Position numbers and translations under genes: made by a program. DNA of 64,000 nt from PHAA01 sp034927445. GTDB lineage: Bacteria > Bacillota > Syntrophomonadia > Syntrophomonadales > Syntrophomonadaceae. Positions 33,808 to 43,100 of this stretch are shown piece after piece (position 1 is the stretch's first letter; each line of letters opens with the position of its first letter). Where the stretch lies: positions 4,367 to 68,366 of the forward strand of contig JAYFPZ010000045.1 of assembly GCA_034927445.1 (NCBI GenBank). The letters run 5' to 3'. Under the pieces are notes generated by a model, which searched no databases, had not been told where the DNA came from, and worked only from the letters and a program-made list of their open reading frames with translations.

Positions 33808-36297
33808 ATGTTTCAGAACAACAATAGGGCGGTGGCAAAAAAACTGGCAAAGCGCAGTCTGGGCGCAGACAAACGCCGAAATATCATTGCCGTTATCGCA
33901 ATTGCCCTAACCGCTCTTTTATTTACCAGCGTAATTACCATGGGCTTCGGCTTTGTGGAGAGCGTCCAGCGGGCTACCATGATCATGTCCGGAGGGGACG
34001 GGCACGCGGCAATTAAATATGTGACAGATGACGAGTATGGAAAAATCAGCCGCAGCTCTCTGATCAAGGAAATGGCATACTGCCGTATGCTCGGCGACAG
34101 CGTAAACAACAAAAGCCTGATTAAACGGCATACGGAGTTTTGGTACTACGATGATGTCGGCTTGAAATTTGGCTTTGCGGAACCGACAGGCGGGCATAAG
34201 CCGGCGGCTGAAAATGAAGTGATTGCTGATACAAAAACACTGGAGCTGCTGGGCGTACCGCTTGAGGTTGGCGCGCCAATCACATTGGATCTCACTATAC
34301 ATGGCCAGCAGGTTCAGCGCAGCTTTATTTTGGCTGGCTGGTGGGAAAGCGACCCCGGCTTCAATATCGGACAAATCTTTACCTCACGCGCGTATGTTGA
34401 CGCTCATTTGGACGAGCTGCAAAGCACCTATAATTTTTCGCTCACGGGAACAATCACGGGATATATCAAGTTCAAGAACAGCCTGAATATAGAAAAAAAC
34501 CTTGAAACCGTGCTGACGGAAAGCGGCTACTCCATGGATGAAAATGCGCCGAATTACATTGCCACCGGGGTCAATTGGGCCTATATGTCCACCGGTACGG
34601 AGCTTGACGCCGGTACTGCAATCGGATTTTTATGCGCGATGGCGCTGTTCGTGCTTGCGGGGTATCTCATCATCTACAACATCTTTCAGATATCCGTTCT
34701 GAAGGATATCCGCTTCTTTGGGCTATTAAAAACCATAGGGACCACCAATCGTCAACTGCGCACGGTCATCCGCCATCAGGCCATACTGCTCTCCCTGATC
34801 GGCATACCGTTGGGGCTTCTGGCGGGCTTCTTCGTTGGCAAAGCCTTAGTCCCGGCTTTGATGGCGCGTTCCTCCTATGCGGGCAGCGCGGTGTCCATAT
34901 CTCCCCATCCGCTGATTTTTGTCGGTGCAGCCGTTTTTGCGCTGATAACCGTTTTTATCAGCACCTATAAGCCGGGGAAATTGGCCGCCAGAGTATCCCC
35001 GCTGGAAGCCATGGGCTATAACGAAGTATACCAGGGCAATCTCAAAAAACTGAAAAAGTCTCAAAACGGCGCAAGGCCGGAGCGCATGGCCCTTTCCAAC
35101 TTGGGTCGGAACAAAAAGCGCACCGTATTGGTCATTTTGAGCTTGAGCCTCAGCATTATACTGGCCAATACAGTGTTCACGCTGTCGCAGAGCGTTGATG
35201 TGAATAAGGCGCTGCAAAAGTTCAATGCCTCGGATTTTCTGATTGGCCATGCGGACCTGTTTAACAATAAGTACAACGGCGCGGACAGCGCTTTAAACGA
35301 TAGCTTTATCGAGGCGGTTAGGAAGCAGGCGGGTTTTGAGGACGGGGGGCGTCTATACGGGGCCGGGGGCAGTTATACAAGTCAAAGCTCCAATCAGACG
35401 ATGAACAAATGGCCGGACGGTTCTTATTCAACAGCGGTCTATGGACTCGATCCGTTTCCGTTTTCCCGCTTGAAACTTGTTGACGGAGAGATTGACGAGG
35501 CGAAGCTCGCCTCCGGCAATTATGTCCTGGAAGGGGTAAAGGCGGATGACAACGGAAATGCGGAGCTGGATTCTTTTAATCATAAGGTCGGCGAAAAAAT
35601 AACCTTGAAATGCGGAGACGGCGTTCGTGAAATGACTGTGCTGGGCCATGTGATCGCAAACCAAAGCACAAATACTGATGGTACATGGACGGGGTCGGCC
35701 TTTTATCTGCCGACCAATGTGTTCAATGAACTGACAAGGGTGGAATACGCCATGAGTTATGCCTTTGATGTCTCAAGCGAAGAGGAATCCAGTATGGAGG
35801 CTTTCTTGAAACAATACGCCGACAGTGTGGAACCGACGATGAGCTATACATCGAAGTTCACGGCGCTTTCCGGCCTTGAAGGTATCCGGGACACGGCCAT
35901 TCTGGTCGGAGGCGCTCTGGCGCTGATTATCTGGCTGATTGGAATACTCAATTTTATTAACGCCATTCTAACGAGTATCCTGACCCGCCGCCGCGAATTC
36001 GCCATGCTGCAAAGCATCGGCATGACGCAGAAGCAGCTCAAAGCTGTGTTGCGCTGGGAAGGCGGCTGCTATGCCGTCTTGACGGCAATCATTTCAGCAG
36101 CCCTCAGTGTATGCTGTTCATGGCTGATCGTCCGCCCTTTCAGCGCAAATGTATGGTTTATGAGTTTTCAGTTTGTTTTCTGGCCATTGGCGATTATTTT
36201 ACCGATATTGCTCGTGTTGGCAGTATTGATTCCCATGATAGCGTATCATTCAACAAATCGGCAAAGCCTTGTGGAACGGTTGCGGGAAGCAGTATAA
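33808..36297 (+). CDS. FtsX-family ABC transporter permease
   Basis: An 829-residue permease with a duplicated layout. One N-terminal helix (about 30-50) is followed by an extracellular domain (50-270) and three helices forming the first FtsX domain (about 275-395). A further helix (near 445) is followed by a second extracellular domain (460-690) and a final three-helix FtsX domain (about 690-820). This eight-helix, two-ectodomain form differs from BceB permeases, which have ten helices and one large loop. Together with the upstream two-component genes it forms a four-gene module, probably for antimicrobial peptide sensing or export. Confidence 0.9.
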   Translation: MFQNNNRAVAKKLAKRSLGADKRRNIIAVIAIALTALLFTSVITMGFGFVESVQRATMIMSGGDGHAAIKYVTDDEYGKISRSSLIKEMAYCRMLGDSVNNKSLIKRHTEFWYYDDVGLKFGFAEPTGGHKPAAENEVIADTKTLELLGVPLEVGAPITLDLTIHGQQVQRSFILAGWWESDPGFNIGQIFTSRAYVDAHLDELQSTYNFSLTGTITGYIKFKNSLNIEKNLETVLTESGYSMDENAPNYIATGVNWAYMSTGTELDAGTAIGFLCAMALFVLAGYLIIYNIFQISVLKDIRFFGLLKTIGTTNRQLRTVIRHQAILLSLIGIPLGLLAGFFVGKALVPALMARSSYAGSAVSISPHPLIFVGAAVFALITVFISTYKPGKLAARVSPLEAMGYNEVYQGNLKKLKKSQNGARPERMALSNLGRNKKRTVLVILSLSLSIILANTVFTLSQSVDVNKALQKFNASDFLIGHADLFNNKYNGADSALNDSFIEAVRKQAGFEDGGRLYGAGGSYTSQSSNQTMNKWPDGSYSTAVYGLDPFPFSRLKLVDGEIDEAKLASGNYVLEGVKADDNGNAELDSFNHKVGEKITLKCGDGVREMTVLGHVIANQSTNTDGTWTGSAFYLPTNVFNELTRVEYAMSYAFDVSSEEESSMEAFLKQYADSVEPTMSYTSKFTALSGLEGIRDTAILVGGALALIIWLIGILNFINAILTSILTRRREFAMLQSIGMTQKQLKAVLRWEGGCYAVLTAIISAALSVCCSWLIVRPFSANVWFMSFQFVFWPLAIILPILLVLAVLIPMIAYHSTNRQSLVERLREAV

Positions 36298-36308
36298 GGA
36301 TATCATTC

Positions 36309-38436
36309 ATGGCGGGACGGATGATACTATTAGACCATGAAAACCTCTGTCTCACCATGATACTGACCCTGCTGCCGGCCGGAGTGCCAACCGCCCGGGC
36401 CGCCGCGCCGGAATGGACTGCGGTGGGCGGCCCGGGATTTTCCGCCGGTTGGGTTTTCTGTACTTCCCTGGCTATTGCCGGCGATGGAACCCTCTATGTC
36501 GCCTATAAAGATGGCAGCAATAAAGCCACGGTGATGAAATACAGCGGCGACATTGCCGGTTGGGAACTGGTGGGAAACGCGGGGTTTTCTGACGGTACGA
36601 CGGACTATATATCCCTAGCCTTGGCAGGCGGAACGCCCTACGTCGCCTATCAAGATATGTTCATCGGTAATAAAGTCACGGTGATGAAATACAGCGGATC
36701 CGTCTGGGAGGCGGTATACACTCCCGGGTTTTCCACCGGTCGGGCGAATGATGTATCTTTGGCCATTGACGGCGACGGAAATCCTTACGTCGCTTATGGA
36801 GACGGCAGCCCCGGATTTAAAGCCACAGTGATGAAATACAGCGGTGACGACACCGGCTGGGAGGCGGTAGGCAGCCCGAGATTTTCCGCCGGTTATGCGG
36901 CTTATATCTCCCTGGCCATCGGCAGCGGTGGGACTCTATACGTCGCCTATCAAGATGACGATGACATCTACGACCAAAAAGCAACGGTGATGCGGTACAT
37001 ACCGGACACCACCGCGCCGGTCCTGACTGCCGGCGGCGTAAGCCGCAGCTCGGACAGCGCGGCGACGGTAAGCTTTAACTCTAATGAAGAGGGCCAATAC
37101 TATTACGAAGTGGTGGCGGAGGGCACGGCGGCGCCGGTTATTGACACCAGCGTCCCGGGACCAGCCTGCGGCACCGGCAATCAGACCATCGCCCTGATTA
37201 GCCTGAGCGCCGGGGACTGGGATATCTACATAAAAGTCAAGGATGATTCCGGGAACGTCAGCAACCTTATAAGCATGACCATCCCCGCGCTGATGGCAGG
37301 GATCCCCAACCGACAGCCACCGCCGGCTCCGCCAGGGTTAACCTGAGCTGGACTCCGGTGGCGGGCTCGGTATCATACTCGGTCTATCAAAGTACGACTT
37401 CGGGAACCTATGGCAGCGCTCTGGACAGCGTAGCGTCGTCAGTCTACAGCTATGATGCCGTGGGGCTGACCAATAACGTCACTTATTATTTCATGGTAAG
37501 CGCCCTGGATGCTTATGGAAACACGGCCGACTCCAACGAGGCCAGCGCCACCCCGCACCGGCATAGCGGCAGTTCCGGAGATGATGACGATGACGCACCC
37601 CAACCCTTAAAACCGGCCAAGCAACCTCTGTAACTGAAACCACGGCCACTTTACAGGGGAAGATCGAATCTGACGGAAACGCCGACATTATTGAATATGG
37701 TTTTATGTACGGTAAAGATAAGAGCAGCCTGACCAGCAAAGAAAAGGCGGGAACCGGCAACCATCGGGGAAATTTCACTTGCGGACTGAGCGGCCTGGAA
37801 GCGGGCGCCACCTACTATTACAAAGCCTATGCCCGCACAGATGACGATCTATTATATGGCGGCGTCTTGAGCTTCGCCACGGAAAAGGGCATTCCGCCGA
37901 AGCTGGAAGAAAAGCAGATGTTTTCCGATGTGCCGGACACTCACTGGGCCTATGCATCCATAAACCAACTGTGTCAAAAAGGAGCCGTCAGCGGTTATAT
38001 AGACGGGAGCTTCAGGCCGGATGTCCCCATCACCCGGGCCGAATTTATCACGATCCTGGTAAAAGCCCTGGATTTGCAAGCTGCCGCGACAGCCCCCAGC
38101 TTCAGCGACACTGCCGATCATTGGGCCCAAGAGAATATTGCTGCCGCCGTCTCCTTAGGCATTGCAGGCGGTTATACGGACGGCAGCTTTCAGCCCGACG
38201 CGCTCATCACCCGGGAGCAGATGGCGGTGATGGCGGTCAAGGCCGCCGGAGTCACGGCCGGTTTCGGTGAGACTGCCTTCGCGGATAATGATCAAATTTC
38301 ATTCTGGGCCAAAGGCAGTGTGCTGGCGGCAGTAGACGCCGGTATCATGACAGGCTACCCGGACAATACCTTCCGGCCTCAGGACAATGCCACCCGGGCG
38401 GAAGCGGTTTGCGTTATTCTGAACCTGATAAAATAG
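36309..38436 (+). pseudogene. SLH-domain surface protein broken by two frameshifts
   Basis: One surface protein is spread over three frames. The first (ATG at 36309 or 36321, to 37346) has a signal peptide ending near PTARAAAP and about five 50-residue repeats with ISLAI, YVAY and KATVMKYSG, propeller-like. The frame shifts near 37300, continuing as ATAGSARVNLSWTPVAGSVS, an FN3 domain, to 37633. It shifts again near 37600, continuing as QATSVTETTATLQGKIESDG to the end. Three SLH domains follow (FSDVPDTHWAYASINQL, FSDTADHWAQENIAAAVSLG and a third ending at the stop). Intact length would be about 700 residues. The shifts may be decay or sequence error. The gene starts 11 bases after the permease gene. 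Confidence 0.85.
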
Positions 38437-38575
38437 GTTTTAGAACCCTGGTTGATGAGGATTATCTTGAACTTTGTAATTTGAATGGCAAAGAACCGGA
38501 AAGATGTATATAAGGTAGCTTTAATATTTTAATATAAGGATAAAACCTGAACTCCAGCTATTATATTAATTATTG

Positions 38576-38603
38576 ATCGCCGAATAGGCGATTTTTCTTT
38601 TTT
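38576..38603 (+). terminator. Intrinsic terminator upstream of the diguanylate cyclase gene
   Basis: Stem ATCGCC with GGCGAT, loop GAATA, then a T-rich tail. Nearly identical to the terminator at 39986. Between it and 38851 lie repeat copy E and an ACATCCGAAAT motif at 38644, but no gene. Confidence 0.8.
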
Positions 38604-38705
38604 AGAAGCTGCATAAATTAGGGCTAATATACTAAAATTTAAAGTACATCCGAAATGCGGGAAGAAAAGCCAGAGATCTTGCGTTATAGCGCAATGCCAG
38701 ACGAT

Positions 38706-38760
38706 ACCGCCAAGGGGATACCATACGGATACGGCCTCTTTTTCGATCATTCATGGTATG
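38706..38760 (+). repeat. Dispersed leader repeat, copy E (upstream of the GGDEF gene)
   Basis: Blocks ACCGCCAAGGGGATACCA, GGATACGGCCTCTTTTT and CATGGTATG, then AATCCTGTGGCA, which matches the AATCCTGTTGCA after copy A. It lies 145 bases before the GGDEF start codon. Confidence 0.7.
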
Positions 38761-38850
38761 TAAGACCATAATCCTGTGGCAAAGCCAAAGGGATGAATGA
38801 TGATTAGGGGCAACATATCACCGTAGATAGAAAAAGGCAAGGAAAGCGCA

Positions 38851-39948
38851 ATGAAATATTTAAACAATATAAAAAGAACCGTATCCGAATTATCATTGGA
38901 ATCGAGAATACTTATTATTACTGCATTGGTAGGCATGCTGTTTTCTTTTTCTGCTGCCATAGGCAATTATCTTTTAGATGCGGGGATTGTCCCAATACTA
39001 GCTACTTTGGGTATGGGATTAATAACGCTTTACTTTTTTTATTTAGCTTACTTTAAGAAAAAGTATATTTTACCGGCATATGGTGCGTTATTATCGCTTA
39101 CTTTGATTCTTATCCCCCTATTATGGATATATAATGGAGGCCTGTCCGGCTCCATTCCATTTTTCTGCCTTTTTAATATCAGCTTATCTGCGATTTTACT
39201 GAACAAACTCAGATATAGATTAATATTGGGTATTCAAATAGTGATATTAATCGTCCTGTTGATCGTGGAGTTTTATTATCCGGATTCAATAAGTACATTT
39301 AATTCAGACACGGCGGTGTTTATTGATAAAGCTGCCTCTTTGGTTGCAGTTAGCTTTATCATGTTCATCATGATCATTAAAATCATGAAGGAGTATCACC
39401 AGACCATTGAAAAATTGAGGTTTGCTCAGGAAAAACTCCAAAAATCAAATGATGTTTTATATCAAGCTTCAATAACCGATGATTTGACCGGGCTATATAA
39501 CCGGAGATATATTATTAAGTTGTTGTCAGACCTGCAGGAAAGAGGGAGTCAATCAAAAGGGATATCTATCATTATGATCGATATTGATCACTTCAAAAAA
39601 ATCAACGATACCTATGGACATAAAGTCGGAGATTTGGTTTTAGCTAAAATAAGCGCATCCATTAGAGAGCATTTCCGCACCACTGATTTTATCGGCAGAA
39701 TAGGTGGCGAGGAATTTTTAATCATTATGCCGGATACCAAACTGGAAACCGCATTTAATAGGGCTGAAGATATACGCAAACACATTGAAGGTTTGAAATG
39801 GGATTATGCGCAATTGCATGTTACCATTAGCGGGGGAATTTACGATTTCAGTGAAAATGAAAGCTGCGATACGGTTTTAAACAATGCCGACATTGCATTG
39901 TACCAAGCCAAAAGCAGCGGCAGAAATCTGATTAAGTCGTACCGATAA
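38851..39948 (+). CDS. Membrane diguanylate cyclase (GGDEF)
   Basis: A 365-residue protein with about six N-terminal membrane helices (20-175), a short coiled linker (about 175-205) and a GGDEF domain (about 207-363). The active site is GGEEF at 285-289. An inhibitory-site RxxD (RTTD, 276-279) lies exactly five residues before it, so product inhibition is expected. DDLTGLYNRRYI and IDIDHFKKINDTYGH are also typical. GGAAAG precedes the ATG. It would make cyclic-di-GMP in response to an unknown membrane signal. Two near-identical terminators isolate it as a single-gene unit. Confidence 0.94.
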   Translation: MKYLNNIKRTVSELSLESRILIITALVGMLFSFSAAIGNYLLDAGIVPILATLGMGLITLYFFYLAYFKKKYILPAYGALLSLTLILIPLLWIYNGGLSGSIPFFCLFNISLSAILLNKLRYRLILGIQIVILIVLLIVEFYYPDSISTFNSDTAVFIDKAASLVAVSFIMFIMIIKIMKEYHQTIEKLRFAQEKLQKSNDVLYQASITDDLTGLYNRRYIIKLLSDLQERGSQSKGISIIMIDIDHFKKINDTYGHKVGDLVLAKISASIREHFRTTDFIGRIGGEEFLIIMPDTKLETAFNRAEDIRKHIEGLKWDYAQLHVTISGGIYDFSENESCDTVLNNADIALYQAKSSGRNLIKSYR

Positions 39949-39985
39949 GAATAGTTTAATATAATACTTTCCCATTTCCCAATTA

Positions 39986-40012
39986 ATCGCCGAACAGGCG
40001 ATTTTTCTTTTT
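39986..40012 (+). terminator. Intrinsic terminator after the diguanylate cyclase gene
   Basis: Stem ATCGCC with GGCGAT, loop GAACA, T-rich tail, followed by CAGAAACTG. The upstream twin at 38576 continues as TAGAAGCTG, so the repeat is longer than the hairpin. Confidence 0.82.
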
Positions 40013-40106
40013 CAGAAACTGTAAGACAATTGAGACAAAACCGATATAAATATTGGAGATTTTTACATATTGTCACATCTGAATTTAGCTGACCGCAATA
40101 TAAGTA

Positions 40107-40135
40107 TTGACTTAGGCATGCCGATTAAGTATGTT
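40107..40135 (+). promoter_or_regulatory. Putative sigma-A promoter of the large Ig-repeat protein gene
   Basis: TTGACT at 40107, a 17-base spacer, and TATGTT at 40130, 59 bases before the ATG at 40194. Confidence 0.55.
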
Positions 40136-40193
40136 ATAAAAAATACAATAATTGGCATAATATCTATTTAATAGACATTGAGGAGGGACTGTT

Positions 40194-43100
40194 ATGGGAA
40201 GAAACCCCAAAAAACTTCTTATCCTGACAATGTTGGTCTCGCTTTTACAGATGGCTTTGTTCTGCGGGGCGGCATATGGGGCGGATCTGTCCATCGATGT
40301 GGAGGTGGATAAGTATATTGATAACACCGGATCTTATCCGGACGGTTATTCAGATGCAGAGTTAGAAAACATGATGGCAGTGGGCCATGATAATATGTAC
40401 GGTGATGAGACGGCAGTTCTAAGATTTGATTTATCCGGTATCGCTAAAGATGTGGGGTCAGCCAAATTAAAAATATATATTTTGGAACGGCATGCTGTTG
40501 GGGGAGAACCGTTTATCACAGTGTCGGGTTCAAGCGACGATGAGTGGACTGAGGATAGCACGGAAATCCCCGCCGGAGCCTCATTGACTAGCGAGGACAT
40601 TAGTACGGGAGACGTCGGAGGGTGGAAAGAATTTGATGTTACAGCTTTTGTAGCTGCCGAGGCCGCGGGAGATGATACCGCAACTTTTGTCCTGAATGGC
40701 GCGACCAGCGGGAATCAGGTGGATATTTTTTCTTATGATAGGGCCAAGGCGGGTTACGGAGCCAAGCTGGAAATCACTTATGCCAACAACGCCCCTACAC
40801 TTGGTCCTATAGGGGATCAGACAATAAGCGAGGGCAGCGAGCTTACGTTTACGGCCAGCGCCAGTGACGAAGACCTCAATGATCTGACCTACAGTTTAGT
40901 GGGCGCTCCCATTGGAGCCGTGATTGACCCTGATACTGGAGATTTCAGCTGGACTCCGGCGGAAGCTCAGGGCCCCGGAGACCATACCTTTACGGTCAAG
41001 GTTACGGACGATGGAACCCCTAATCTCTCTGACAGCGAAGAGATCACCGTAACGGTGAGTGAAGTAAACACAGCCCCGGTCCTGGGGGCTATCGGGAATA
41101 AAACCGTGGATGAAGGATCGGAGCTGACCTTTACCGCCGGCACCACGGATGCAGACTTGCCGGCCAACACCCTGACCTATAGTTTGGAGGGGACCGTACC
41201 CGACGGAGCCACTATCAATGGTTCAACAGGAGTTTTTAGCTGGACCCCGACCGAAGCCCAGGGTGGAAGCAGTTACACCTTTACGGTCAAAGTGACGGAT
41301 AACGGGACGGGCAGCCTTACCGATGAAGAAGAGATAACCGTTACCGTGGCGAAGGTCAATAATGCGCCGGTGCTGGCAGCTATCGGAAATCAGACGGCGA
41401 ACGAAGGTTCGGCGTTGACTTTTACAGCTCTTGGTACGGATGTAGATATACCGGCTGATACCCGGACCTACAGTTTGGAAGGGACAGTACCCGACGGAGC
41501 CACTATCAATGATTCCACAGGAGAATTCAGTTGGAGTCCAACTGAAGCCCAGGGGCCGGGAAGCTATACCTTTACGGTCAGAGTGACGGATAGCGGGGGA
41601 CTCTTTGACAGTGAAGAGATTACCGTAACGGTAAGTGAAGTAAACACAGCCCCGATGCTGGCGGTGATAGGGAATAAAACCGTGGATGAAGGTACGGAGC
41701 TGAACTTTACGGCCCTGGGTACGGACGTGGATATACCGGCTGGTACCCTGACTTACAGTTTAGAGGGAACACCTAGCGGAGCTGCTATCAATGGTTCCAC
41801 AGGAGAATTCAGTTGGACTCCAACTGAAGCCCAGGGGCCGGGAAGCTATACCTTTACGGTCAAAGTGACGGATAGTGGGAGTCCCAGTCTTTCTGACAGT
41901 GAAGAGATCACCGTAACGGTGAATGAAGTAAACACCGCCCCGGTCTTGGCCGCCATCGGGAACCAGACGGTAAACGAGGGAAGTGAACTTGCGTTTACCG
42001 CTAGTGCCACGGATGAAGACTTGCCGGCCAATAGCCTGACCTACAGCCTGGAAGGAACAGTGCCGGCCGGAGCCGGCATCAACGCCTCCACCGGAGTCTT
42101 TAGCTGGACCCCGGCAGAAGCCCAGGGCGGAAGCAGTTACACCTTTACGGTCAAAGTGACGGATAACGGGACGGGCAGCCTTACTGATGAAGAAGAAATA
42201 ACCGTTACCGTGGCGAAGGTCAATAATGCGCCGGTGCTGGCGGCTATCGGAAATCAGACGGTGAGCGAAGGTTCGGCGTTGACATTTACAGCCCTGGGTA
42301 CGGACGTAGATATACCGGCTGATACCCGGACCTATAGCCTGGAAGAAGCCGCGCCCAACGGAGCCTCCATCAATTCTGCCACAGGAGCCTTTGCCTGGAC
42401 CCCGACCGAAGCTGACGGGCCGGGAAGCTATACCTTTACAGTCAAAGTGACGGATAGCGGAGGACTCTTTGCCAGTGAAGAGATCACTGTAACGGTGAAT
42501 GAAGTAAACACCGTGCCGGCTCTGGCAGCCATTGGGAATCAGACGATCGACGAGGGCAGTGAACTTACATTTGCGGCCAGCGCCACCGACGCGGATGAGC
42601 CGGTCAATACCCTGACCTACAGTTTAGCGGGGACGGTTCCGACCGGAGCCAGCATTGATTCTGCCACAGGAGCTTTTAGTTGGACCCCGACCGAAGCTGA
42701 CGGGCCGGGAAGCTATGCCTTTACAGTCAAAGTTACGGACGATGGGAGCCCCAGTCTTTCTGACAGTGAAGAGATCACCGTAATGGTGAGTGAAGTAAAC
42801 ACAGCCCCGGCCCTGGGAGCTATCGGCAATAAGACCGTGGATGAAGGTTCGGAGCTGACCTTTACCGCCAGCACCACGGATGAAGACTTGCCGGCCAATA
42901 GCCTGACCTACAGCCTGGAAGGAACAGTGCCGGAGGGAGCCGGCATCAACGCCTCCACGGGAGTCTTTAGCTGGATCCCCACGGAAGCCCAGGGTGGAAG
43001 CAGTTACACCTTTACGGTCAAGGTGACGGATAACGGAGGTCTCTTTGACAGTGAAGAAATCACCGTTACCGTGGCCAAGGTTAATAATGCGCCGGTGCTG

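Noticed and set aside
38604..38850. Cyclic-di-GMP riboswitch in front of the GGDEF gene
   Set aside because: The conserved GEMM-I blocks are not there; the sequence is explained by the dispersed repeat copy E.
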